Source: Lepas anatifera
Lineage: Eukaryota > Arthropoda > Thecostraca > Lepadidae
Assembly: GCA_034440635.1 (NCBI GenBank)
Contig: JAOTON010000455.1
Location: 434,001-498,000 of the forward strand
Direction of reading: 5' to 3'
DNA: 64,000 bases
Position 1 is the stretch's first letter. Every line of letters begins with the position of its first letter. The translations under genes were made by a program, and so were the position numbers. Below are positions 1-10,415 of this stretch, piece by piece. The notes beneath the pieces are model-generated. The model was given only the letters and a program-made list of their open reading frames with translations. It was not told the DNA's origin and did no database searches.

Positions 1-113
1 GCGTCTCCTTGGTCTGAGCCAAGACGGCACCTACTGGCCAGAGAAGGCCCAGGGAGGCAAGCGTCTCCTTGGCCTGAGTCAAGACGGTACTTACTGGCCC
101 GAGAAGGCTCAGC
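1..113 (+). repeat. End of 60-bp coding tandem array, copy 1
   Basis: Two 60-bp units in register with the arrays at 7,321 and 15,901. The last unit changes from CAGGGAGGC to CAGCATGAT, which marks the junction with the tail in this copy; copy 2 has the same junction and copy 3 has GAGCATGAT. Confidence 0.9.
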
Positions 114-289
114 ATGATCGCAGGCGCCCGGAGGGTCTGAATGGACGGCATTTTTACGGAAAGTCTTACAATCCGGAATTGGAGTCCCGGAGAAGTGGAC
201 ACCGCTGGGAGGGAAGCAACGGTCACCATGGTAGCAGCTCGTCCCACAACCCAGCGTCTCACGGCCAGGACAACAGGGGCCGTCAGTAG
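2..289 (+). CDS. Repetitive secreted peptide precursor, copy 1 (3' part only)
   Basis: The window opens inside the array of this gene. Reading from base 2, it encodes two 20-residue units (the second ends WPEKAQHDRRR) and then a tail of about 58 residues that is basic and rich in His, Gly, Ser and Asn, ending NRGRQ and a TAG stop at 287-289. The tail matches those of copies 2 and 3 almost residue for residue. One visible difference is HRWEG where the others have HRREG, next to a possible dibasic site. The signal peptide exon and most of the array are upstream of the window. I do not recognise the family. By analogy with copies 2 and 3 it should be a secreted precursor cut at dibasic sites. 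Confidence 0.85.
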   Translation, partial: RLLGLSQDGTYWPEKAQGGKRLLGLSQDGTYWPEKAQHDRRRPEGLNGRHFYGKSYNPELESRRSGHRWEGSNGHHGSSSSHNPASHGQDNRGRQ

Positions 290-591
290 TTCACGCAGGC
301 CGGCATCAGGTGGACCTGACCTGTTCCATATCTTCACTGAAGGATACAAATACCTGTCGTGGATTTTGATATGCAGTGCATTTACTTCTTAGCATTTATT
401 ACAGCTCTTTAGATGGTGTCGCATTTGTGTCTATGGGTTTTAAAAAGTGGTCGGACTTAAACTCCATATGCTATGCAAGGTTTACCTCACATGTTATCTG
501 TTTTGATAGTAGGATAGAAGACATGTAATTTGGGATCTCTGACAGAACTAAGTATTTTTATAGAAGAATATTATATTGGTGTATATTTTGC

Positions 592-597
592 AATAAA
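592..597 (+). terminator. Poly(A) signal AATAAA, copy 1
   Basis: AATAAA lies 303 bases after the stop codon. The same hexamer sits 303 bases after the stop of copy 2 (8,985-8,990) and 304 after that of copy 3 (16,968-16,973), so it is a conserved 3' end signal of the family. Confidence 0.75.
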
Positions 598-3500
598 TCA
601 ATCAAATACAATACAGATTGTTATTACGTGAATGTTAAAATCATGCTCCTTTCCTCATTTAGCTTTTACCTAGGTGGTGCACATACATGAGCCACCTACG
701 CGAGGGTGGGGGGGGAATCAGAAGAGACCTGCCTCTCCAAATGGTCGCCAAGAATGCAATGGAAGTCCCGTCAGCCATATCTGTGGACAGAAAATACCAG
801 AAATAATCACTTCTTTGACCTTAGATGACTTCTCAGAGGCGACAGGCCAAATTCTAAAATTATTTCTTGGGAACTCGTCATGAGTTCATTACATTGCAGT
901 CATCAAGCTGATATGATGAGACGTGTAAACTGAAAACAGCTTTTATACATTCTTCCCATTGTTTTATAGTGGGGATGTCGTGGTTCTGAACTGAGCTTAA
1001 GTCATAGATACAAACAAATTACAAATTGGGAAGTTGTCACCCTAGATCTCCTGTTGATGCATGACGGGTTTCACATTATTTGGTTGAAATTTGCAAAAAC
1101 AGTGTAAGCTAAAACTTTTATTGGCCTAACACGCGCTCCGGAGGGGAGGGGGGGACTAGGAGGCCACCCACACCTATTTTTCCTATGTGGCCGGAGAACC
1201 TTTCGCAGCAAAAAAGCTACGTTTCTACACTTGAAAGCATTCAACGGAACATCGATTGGTGAAAGAATGTTGACTTATAGGCTTTCAAAGTCAGAAGTTA
1301 TATTTTGAGAGTGCCGCTATCGCGCGGTCGCACCAACAACACCGCAAAACCGCGATGCACTTTCGACTGCATCGTAGACCAACTGGTGACGTTATAACGC
1401 CATATAAACGAGAGCATATGTCAAGGTCACCTCACATGAAGGGCAGGGTCAAAGTCAAAGTCACAGGTCAAGTTCAAAAATGTTGAGTCAAGGCTCATCC
1501 CCATTTCCCGCCCAATGGTTGCTATGGTACTAGTCATTGTGTAATTATGATGTATATGATTGTGATGTGATAGGTCGATGACCTTAAGGGACTTTGACCC
1601 CAAAATTAGATCAAACATTTTAGGACTTTCTTGTTATGAGTTTGGTCCGTTTTTAGCACATTGCTGACATTTTCGGGCTTAATCATGACATTTCCTGATG
1701 GGTCCCCGGCTTGGTCAAAATTAGACATTTATTATCTTGTTTGACCTTGAACATATTGATCTAGGTCAATCAACATCTATAATGTAGCTTGCTATAGCCC
1801 CCATCTACTCCCCAACCAGTGTTTAAAAGCATTTTAGCTTCCGAAATCTAAGGGGAGTCAACCAGGCGCCTGCAATGCGAGTTAGCGCCAGACCCTTCTC
1901 AAGTGTTAGTGTTAACGCCATCTCCAAGATGATGGTGTGAGCCGAAATTGGTCGAGTATTATAGGTATGATGCGACACAAATCGATACCGTCTGAAAAGT
2001 AATATATGTTTCTAAATTCAAAGCTGTCATCGAAAATAGTAAAGACAGCGATTTTTCCCATATATAAGAAAGTAATATCAAGTATAACAGCGCTGCGCAG
2101 CACCGCTCTCCAACCGCCATCGGAAAGCATGACAAGTTGACAAAAAACAAGCGTTCATCCGGGCGAGTGATAAATGGCCTATTCCGCGAGGAAAACGTGA
2201 TGGGGAACTCAAAATAATTAGTAAAAGGAGTAACAACAAAACACTAGTGGGGTAAAATAATAATGTTGGAAATAATTACGTTTTAAAATAATTACGTTGT
2301 TCAACTGTGACCAGTTTCCAACGATGACGCTTTTCGGGTGGGACTTCTACTCATTGACTGCAGAGCTGTAGCAGGGGCGTGGATTTAAAAAATCATGGAA
2401 ATTCCCAAATTCAAAAGACGTTAGGTAATTAACCATCAGTTCATTAACTGATTCAGTTCCACCAAGTTAGGTATAATTTTCAAGGTGAGTGCTGAGCTTC
2501 TTGGTATAATAATGGTGCACGATTAGTGATAACTAATGATAATAATAAAAAATAACTAACTAGTATTGAGACGTCACCGGGAGAATAGTAGTGGAATATT
2601 GTAGCATACAAACCAATTGTAGGCCTAAAAATAGGAAGTATGGACAATCAAGGTTAGGCGGCCGTGCACAGTAGCTTCTGCCTGCCTGGAGGCCGGAGAG
2701 CGGTGACACCGAAAGGAAAGGACATGGATTGATAGAGGAATGGCCCATGCTGAAGGAATACGATGCTGATCATGGCATTTAAGTACACCTGCCTACTCAG
2801 TTAAGTGCCTTGTGCACCCTGTGCTTTACCTTGGATGCTCTTTGTTTACACGGTCAAAACTACTTTTCCCTTCGCCTTTAGCTTCTTCCCTTCCCATTTT
2901 AGCATCTTAAACTTATATTGTTGCATACGCATGAAATGTTAACTAGGTAGGACAGCGTATGTCACGTCACATTTACCGTGTGTAATGTTTTGCTAATAAC
3001 TATGTTTCGGTTGAAAAGTCTTGAAAGGCTACTTCACGTACCATAATGCCGAAAAATGTTCGGGATACGAAATCGGCACCTGCAGTTTTTCTCGCTAAGC
3101 ATATTCACAAACCGAACTCATTTAATGGACTCATGTTTTCCAGGTGCTATCGACACCACACACTGAAAAACACCTACCCATATATCCACCCACGTGCTGA
3201 GAATATCTCCTACACATGCCCCCTTCCTCATTCCAACAGCAGGCACAATCTCCACACCATTCTCAATACCACGGACGAAGGTTTTATAATCCGCCACGTG
3301 ACCCCTCACAACCGAGGCTTGAATTCTGCGTCAGCAGTGGCCAGCGTGAGATCTCTAACCTTTGTGCCCCGCAGGCAAACGGAACCTAGCGGATAGTGGC
3401 CGCTGATTGGTGGAGGCGCGTTCACTTGTATTGCGAGAAATTCAGCGGAAATGTCTCCATGAAGGTGATAGATCTTTAAGCCATGAATCAGGATATGTAT

Positions 3501-4665
3501 CAACATTATCTTTTTAAACATTCCTGGCCATATTTTGTTATCTATTGGCTTGATTATCCGCTCCACCATCCAAGGTTCGGTACAGGCGAGACGGCGGCCG
3601 AGTCAGCACAGGCTTGACGGCGGCCGAGTTCGCTGAAGTCAGGAGTATTGCGAGATGAGTTTATGCTAGGTGGAGAGGAGTGGAGCCTAGCTTGAAAGTA
3701 ACCAAAGGAAGAAGGAGTGAGACCTACATAACGCTAAAACTTCACCGTCGGAGGAGTTATAGAGAGTGGGTTGGGTTGGGTCCACGGGGCTATTCCTAAA
3801 GGACGTCACTAGCCGAGGGGAAGGGAGGGGACTGGCAGTAACGTACCATTGTGTGGTCAGAGTGGGGGAGGGGGACTGGCCGAAAAGTGACGTGCCATAT
3901 TACACTGGTGAGCTTTGGCCGCCACTGCCTGTTACTCTTGACTCTTGAGCCGTTTGGTCTGACGGCGAAGGCAGAAGCTTCGTAGAATTATGACTGAGGC
4001 CAAACGTAAACAAAACATTTGATCTTTGGCCCTGATTTACACCGCCAACTTTAACAAGCCGGCGGCGAGGAATGACTGTAATGGGAGAGGTTCGCTTAAA
4101 AGTAACTCCATGGCGATGGGAATTCACGAAAGATGACGTCATGATATGGAGGAGAAGGGTCCGCCCAAAAGTGACGCCATGGCGTGGACGAGGGGTCGAG
4201 GGTCCTTGGCATCACCAGCACCTATGCCTGTGCTGTGACGTCCAATGCCATGCAGTTTGAATTACTGTGTAAGCTAGACTTAAGGTTTTCACGGTATATG
4301 ACCCCGCTCCCCCTCACTCTTTCCCAACCACCGGTACAGATCCTGCACTGTTCGTACATATCGGTTATTAAACGGCCTTGCAGTGGTCAGCCAAGGGGCC
4401 ACTGGAGCAAAGTTTGCACCACTAATCCCCGGTCAATTCGTCGGCCTGCCATACTGCCAATGGAATGACGTGCCAGATTCTGCAACATTGCTAGTACATT
4501 TCCACAAACAAGTTCAATGACAAACACAGATCCGGCGTAACGAAATTTCCGGTGAGATCTCCACTTTGATCCAGATGCCACGATAGAAGTACAATCCTTC
4601 CACTAAAGCAAAGGGCGGGCATCTGTCGCAGACAGACAGATATTTCCTCCAAGGAGGTATTGGCT

Positions 4666-5440
4666 ACCGATAGGTAGTAGTGCCAAACAAGTAAGTGCCA
4701 AACAGTATATCAGCAATGATATCATACTGGTGAACAATTCATTCTTTTGGCTAAATTATGTGCTAATTTTCATTCACCTCGACCGTCTCTGGTGCTAGCT
4801 AGAAGAAGATAAAAATAAGAAGTAATACATAATTATTGGCCTACTATCTTCTTTTCGTCGTTTATCTTTGCCCTTGATTTTTCGTTGTGTTTCACGTGTT
4901 TTTGTGAGCTCCTTAAAGAAAAAGTTTGCACGGCAGGAATATTGAAATATTTCAGGATGGCTAATTTTGACAACAAGAAAAAACAAGTTATGAGAAAGAC
5001 ACATCAGCACCGGAGATTCAAGAAAAAAACGTCACAACTGAACAGCAGTGAAGCATGGAAATTAAGACTGTCACAAACAAGATGGAGCACAAACAACGAA
5101 TTGTATCAGATCGAAAAAAATGAATACGAAACCGAAGAATCAAACATTTTCCCCTCATATTATTTTAGTTTAAATGTTCGAAGTGCGTGTGCAATCGTCT
5201 GTGTGTGTTTTTTAACCGGTACCTAATCCTTATCCTTATCCTTATTCTACCTGGAGGCTGTGAGCGCATGCGCTTGTGGCTGCAGCGACCCCTCCAGGTA
5301 GAATCCCATCCTCTTTATCCTCACCTTTCCTCATCCTTTCCATCTCCTTCCATAGTTTATAATCACTTCATACTCATCACGACAACACTTTAAAAGCCAC
5401 CTCAATCGTGTGGAAGTGTTAGTAATACATGACATTGGCT
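4666..5440. mobile_element. 775-bp insertion in unit 1 bounded by 7-bp direct repeats
   Basis: ATTGGCT occurs at 4,659-4,665 and again at 5,434-5,440. In unit 2 a single ATTGGCT (14,034-14,040) joins the same flanking sequences. This is what an insertion with a 7-bp target duplication looks like, although a deletion between short repeats in unit 2 would look the same. I see no terminal inverted repeats. Inside are a short CCTTAT repeat and a strong hairpin (5,244-5,304). The 113-codon open frame inside (4,885-5,226) has no recognisable domain. Confidence 0.65.
5244..5304. repeat. Perfect 14-bp inverted repeat with nested palindrome
   Basis: ATTCTACCTGGAGG at 5,244-5,257 is repeated in inverted orientation at 5,291-5,304. 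The loop contains the palindrome AGCGCATGCGCT. It lies inside the 775-bp insertion and could be the ends of a tiny nested element or a structural hairpin. Confidence 0.85.
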
Positions 5441-6695
5441 CTTCAAACATGTCAGAGTCTAACCTGTGCCAATGATGTTTGTAAACCCAGAGGGAAATGG
5501 GTCGCGCACTGGTAAAGCACCAGATTGCTGAGGCAATAGTTCCTCATTTAAGTCCGCCCGTCGGCCCCCTGATTGGGGTACATTCAGGCTCCTCCTAACC
5601 TTTCACGACAAGACGGGACTCTAAAGATCACTTTAGGGATATAAATACCTGGGCATCCAAGCCCACACATCGAGCCATAAGGATATTCGACAAATAGCGC
5701 CAAACTTGTTAGCTTCTACCGTCCCGTGGCAGGACTATGGATTCTACTGGGAACACTGAACAGACTGCAGATTCCTAGAGATTAAAAAAAGACCTCTCTT
5801 GACTTGAACTCGGTGCTGAAAAGAGTCATCTGGCATTTATCCAGAACGGTGTCGAACTGGAGAAGCCTTCTAGAAGCAATTGTACCGGAAGTGAATGCCG
5901 GTATCAACGTTGAGGCGAATCGTCTCTGGAATTCATTTTAACGGTTAATCTTATCACAAAACATATGTCAGCCATCCTATTGGGTTTAAGTCTTCTGCAG
6001 GGACATGACCGTACTTAGCCCAGAAACGAACCCCCGGAGTCCCTACCTTTGAGGTGAAAAAGATGGCCCCGAGGAAACAATCCTGCAGCACTGTCCCGGG
6101 GGAAATGCGATGGCTTTTGAAACTAATACCATTATGAAGATTACAGCTTGTGCTAAAGGGCGTTTTTGTACAACAGTGCCATTTCAATCGGCCTTACAAA
6201 CAATCTCAATCGGCTCTACCACCAAATACAAAAACATGTTCCCACCAATAAACATTTAGAGAACGACATAAGCCGACGAAAGCAAGCCTTATCTTCGAAT
6301 TCAAACTCGGAAATCGAATTTGAATTAATGCATCGGCATTACATATTTCTTTTATGCAACCATTTCTAGATTAAGTTGCACCAGCTACGACCCCAGAGTT
6401 TCGTGTAGCTAAAAATGAGAATCCATGCCTTTGTTCAGAATCCCCGCTGTTACTTTCAATATTCAATTCCAATCCTTACCGAATCCTTCTTACCGTTTCA
6501 TAGGTATAATGGCAAAACGGGTGTCAGCAGCCCTCTCGCTCAGTCTGAGAGCATTGTTGAATGACGACACGTTTGTTTCCGTTTCAATGACGTCACATCA
6601 TGACACCTTCATCCGCCAAAACACAGTGCAGATAGCGTTGAGCTGTCGACCCCTGGCCCTGGTGACGAGTCGGATGTGTTTCCGATACTCCTCCG

Positions 6696-6731
6696 TATAT
6701 AACGGTCCTCAATCTGGCCACTACTATCAGT
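6696..6731 (+). promoter_or_regulatory. Core promoter of precursor copy 2 (TATA box and Inr)
   Basis: TATATAA at 6,696-6,702 is followed by the arthropod initiator pentamer TCAGT at 6,727-6,731. The predicted start A (6,729) lies 33 bases after the first T of the TATA box, the usual spacing. The ATG follows about 100 bases later. The same pair with the same spacing precedes copy 3, which supports the call. Confidence 0.75.
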
Positions 6732-6829
6732 CGTCTGGTTAGACGTGAGAGAGGAAGCAACAAGTCAGGTGGGATACCTTAACGGCTTCAGAGGATAGAA
6801 ACACCGTCGACAGAGCCAGCGCAACCAAC

Positions 6830-8682
6830 ATGAAGCTACTGGTAAGAAGTTATAGATATGTGCTACATTTGTGCTGGCAAAACACACCCCAAAGGATATA
6901 TTTTGTTTAAGGCTTCCGCCTTTAAAGTTAGAAACATCTTTTGGCATCATTTTTTCCGACTACTTTGTTTGTAAATCCAATTCTTTAAAGTATTTTTGGT
7001 GCGGTTTTGATAGACCTGGCCGTCAGTTTCTGGATTCAACTACTGCATAACAAACATGTAAAACTTTTAATAACATTTTTTTATCCTCATTACTATAATG
7101 TTCTCCCCACATTTAATATTGTAAATGGGCCATCGCATGGACGTTTGAGCATATCTATAAAATGAAATGAAAAGGCATGCGGCGCACTGAAGATATCGTA
7201 TAAGGCTCAAGAACAAATATTTCCTAGTCTATTGGAAAATATTGGATGTCTTATAGATATTATAATTTTCAGGTGGTTGCTGGACTTCTTGTGGCCTCGA
7301 CCTCGGCAGCCGTCAGGCGGCTAGGTCTCAGTCAAGATGGCACCTACTGGCCAGAGAAGGCCCAGGGAGGCAAGCGTCTCCTCGGCCTGAGTCAGGACGG
7401 CACCTACTGGCCTGAGAAGGCCCAGGGTGAGAGGCGTCTCCTTGGCCTGAGTCAGGACGGCACCTACTGGCCTGAGAAGGCCCAGGGTGAGAGGCGTCTC
7501 CTCGGCCTGAGTCAGGATGGCACCTACTGGCCCGAGAAGGCCCAGGGAGGCAAGCGTCTCCTCGGCCTGAGCCAAGACGGCACCTACTGGCCCGAGAAGA
7601 CCCAGGAAGGCAAGCGTCTCCTTGGCTTGAGTCAAGACGGCACCTACTGGCCAGAGAAGGCTCAGGGAGGCGAGCGTCTCCTCGGCCTGAGTCAAGATGG
7701 CACCTACTGGCCAGAGAAGGCCCAGGGAGGCAAGTGTCTCCTCGGCCTGAGCCAAGATGACACCTACTGGCCAGAGAAGGCCCAGGGTGGCAAGCGTCTC
7801 CTTGGCCTGAGCCACGACAGTACTTACTGGCCCGAGAAGGCTCAGGGAGGCAAGCGTTTCCTTGGTCTGAGCCAGGACGGCACCTACTGGCCTGAGAAAG
7901 CCCAGGGTGAGAGGCGTCTCCTTGGTCTGAGCCAGGACGGCACCTACTGGCCTGAGAAAGCCCAGGGTGAGAGGCGTCTCCTTGGTCTGAGCCAGGACGG
8001 CACCTACTGGCCTGAGAAAGCCCAGGGTGAGAGGCGTCTCCTTGGCCTGAGCCAAGACGGTACTTACTGGCCCGAGAAGGCTCAGGGAGGCAAGCGTCTC
8101 CTTGGCCTGAGCCAAGACGGCACCTACTGGCCAGAGAAGGCCCAGGGAGGCAAGCGTCTCTTTGGTCTGAGTCAAGACGGCACCCACTGGCCAGAGAAGG
8201 CCCAGGGAGGCAAGCGTCTCCTTGGCCTGAGCCAAGATGGTACTTACTAGCCTGAGAAGGCCCAGGGAGGCAAGCGTCTTCTCGGCCTGAGTCAAGACGG
8301 TACTTACTGGCCCGAGAAAGCCCAGGGAGGCAAGCGTCTCCTTGGCCTGAGCCAAGACGGCACCTACTGGCCAGAGAAGGCCCAGGGAGGCAAGCGTCTC
8401 CTTGGCCTGAGCCAAGACGGTACTTACTGGCCAGAGAAGGCCCAGGGAGGCAAGCGTCTTCTCGGCCTGAGTCAAGACGGTACTTACTGGCCGGAGAAGG
8501 CTCAGCATGATCGCAGGCGCCCGGAGGGTCTAAATGGACGGCATTTTTACGGCAAGTCCTACAATCCGGAATTCGAGTCCCGGAGAAGTGGACACCGCCG
8601 GGAGGGAAGCAACGGTCACCATGGTAGCAGCTCGTCCCACAACCCAGCGTCTCACGGCCAGGACAACAGGGGCCGTCAGTAG
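6830..8682 (+). CDS. Repetitive secreted peptide precursor, copy 2, with an in-frame stop inside the array
   Basis: Exon 1 codes MKLL (6,830-6,841, donor GTAAGA) and exon 2 starts at 7,273 after TTTTCAG. Together they give the signal peptide MKLLVVAGLLVASTSA, then AVRR and 20 units of 20 residues (consensus RLLGLSQDGTYWPEKAQGGK). Junctions are mainly GGKR or GERR, both dibasic. Sites are weakened at unit 6 (GGER) and unit 7 (GGKC). In unit 16 the Trp codon TGG is TAG (8,248-8,250), so ordinary translation stops after about 329 residues. The same frame continues through four more units and the full tail to the family stop at 8,680-8,682. The product would be a secreted precursor releasing many copies of an 18-residue peptide, those ending GG-KR possibly amidated; that is inference. 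I do not recognise the family. It may be a recent pseudogene, a functional truncated precursor, or a sequencing error at one base. Confidence 0.8.
7321..8502 (+). repeat. Coding tandem array, 20 units of 60 bp
   Basis: Twenty head-to-tail 60-bp units with no length variation. Three consecutive units (starting 7,861, 7,921 and 7,981) read as identical over the 60 bases, which points to recent unequal exchange. Most differences between the others are synonymous third-position changes, while the GLSQDGTYWPEK core is nearly constant. Confidence 0.95.
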
Positions 8683-8984
8683 TTCACGCAGGCCGGCATC
8701 AGGTGGACCTGACCTGTTCCAGATCTTCACTGAAGGATACAAATACCTGTGGTGGATTTTGATATGCAGTGCATTTACTTCTTAGCATTTATTGCAGCTC
8801 TTTAGATGGTGTCGCATTTGTGTCTATGTGTTTTAAAAAGTGGTCGGACTTAAACTCCATATGCTATGCAAGGTTTACCTCACATGTTATCTGTTTTGAT
8901 AGTAGGATAGAAGACATGACATTTGGGATCTCTGACAGAACTAAGGATTATTATAGAGGAATATTATGTTGGCGTATATTTTGC

Positions 8985-8990
8985 AATAAA
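8985..8990 (+). terminator. Poly(A) signal AATAAA, copy 2
   Basis: Conserved AATAAA 303 bases after the family stop codon, in the same context as in copy 1. Confidence 0.75.
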
Positions 8991-9392
8991 TCAATGAAAT
9001 ACAATACAGATTGTTTTTACGTGAATGTTAAAATTATGCTCCTTTCCTCATTTAGCTTTTACCTAGGCGGTGCACATACATGAGCCACCTACGCGAGGGT
9101 GGGAGGGAATCAGAAGAGACCTGCGTCTCTGAATGGTCGCCAAGAATGCAATGGAAGTCCCGTCAGCCATATCTGTGGACAGAAAATATCAGAAATAGTC
9201 ACTGCTTTGACCTTAGGTGACTTCTCAGAGCCGACAGGCCAAATTCTAAAATTGTTTCTTGGGAACTCGTCATGAGCTCATTAGATTGCAGTCATCAAGC
9301 TGATATGATGAGACGTGTAAACTGAAAACAGCTTTTACACCTTCTTCCCATTGTTTTATAGTGGGGATGTCGTGATTCTGAACTGAACTTAA

Positions 9393-10415
9393 CCCGCACC
9401 CCACCGGGGGTCCGGCGCCACCTTCGCCCCACCGGGGGCCATCGATGGCCCCCCTCTAACTCCGAAAATATGGGCGTTAGCGCTAATCTGCAAAGTGCAA
9501 TAGAAAGCTTGCGTGAATTCAGTAAGAAATTACTTCGCATGTTTTAGTGATCAGGTCAATGGTTTAACCTCCAGAGGTCAAATTAGGTCAAGATCGGCTA
9601 TTTTCACTCAAATATGCAATGATTAAGCAAACTGGGCATAACTCTTATGTCATTAGAGCTATTGAGGCCTGTTAAAGTACATTTGATAGCAAATTGCCAG
9701 TACTTTTTCCGCTATGTCAAACGTAAAGACCTCCCGCCAGTGGTTTGACCGCCAGAGGTCACCTCGTGACCTAATATGACCTGAGGTCACGAAAGGTCAA
9801 AAAGTGACCTTGCCGCATATCAAATGAAAGCCAGTGACAATACAAACACGATGGTGTTTGTTTCACCGCTCTAGCTCAATTAGATCAAAAGTTATTGTCA
9901 AAATACTGTTTTTGACCTCTGGTGACCTTAGATGACCTTGGAAAAGTCAAAGGGCAAATATGACCCTGGGATCCGTGAAAGGGTGTCCAAAAACGTTGTT
10001 CTGAGCAGTCTGAGTATTTGCAATCATTATTGTGGCTTTTATATCATGAAATAGCTTTTCCCCGTGCTTTTCCAATGGGAGAGGTCGTCTCGTGACCTGA
10101 CCTCAAGGCACGAAATCGAAAAATCCCAGATATACACCTTGTAGATCCTGGAGGGGTCATGAAGTGTAGGAAGTTTCAAATTGATCGACTTTGAAATGTA
10201 GCTCTTACAGAGCTCTAAATATGAAGTAAGGTGACCTTGGTTGACCTCGTCTGATGACCTGACCTTTGGTGACCCGGGGTAAAAATTTCAGGGATGATGG
10301 GAAAATGATGCAGTGAGAGGTAGAGCCCTCAACCGCGGTGCTGCGCCTCGTCGTTTTTCTGCTATCCCGGAAATACCTTAGGGGGGCCATCGATGGCCCC
10401 CCGGTGAGGCGAGGG
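9393..10415. mobile_element. 1,023-bp TTAA-flanked inverted-repeat element, non-autonomous
   Basis: The element is flanked by TTAA on both sides (9,389-9,392 and 10,416-10,419). The paralogous position in unit 1 has a single TTAA (997-1,000), a clean empty site. The left end starts CCCGCACCCCACCGGGGG. The inverted right end reads CCCTCGCCTCACCGGGG. Both ends contain the palindrome GGGGGCCATCGATGGCCCCC (9,434-9,453 and within 10,381-10,402), and the left end carries the terminal motif twice. There is no transposase frame. TTAA targets and CCC-starting termini are typical of piggyBac-type elements, so a piggyBac-mobilised MITE is my best guess. The interior carries about 18 TGACCT/AGGTCA hexamers. 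Confidence 0.85.

Larger units (their letters stand above)
290..6650. other. Intergenic part of tandem unit 1, no gene seen
   Basis: About 6.3 kb between the stop of copy 1 and the promoter of copy 2. The first 300 bases are the 3' UTR, with AATAAA at 592-597. The remainder is largely collinear with 8,683-15,240. Open frames here are short, are not conserved between the two units, and show no recognisable domain. It holds one insertion relative to unit 2 (4,666-5,440). Confidence 0.7.

Noticed and set aside
141..392. 83-codon frame MDGIFTESL, conserved in all three units
   Set aside because: It overlaps the precursor tail in another frame, and its conservation follows from that coding sequence.
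4885..5226. 113-codon basic frame inside the 775-bp insertion
   Set aside because: No recognisable domain or start context, and the segment is absent from unit 2.
6425..6742. 105-codon frame conserved in units 1 and 2
   Set aside because: It runs through the TATA box and initiator region of the precursor gene. Conservation is explained by the recent duplication, and no domain is seen.
7321..8508. Minus-strand open frame of 395 codons rich in Leu, Ala and Val
   Set aside because: It is the antisense of the 60-bp array. Any unit lacking antisense stops gives a long frame. It has no start context or signal of its own, and the sense frame has a signal peptide and splice sites.
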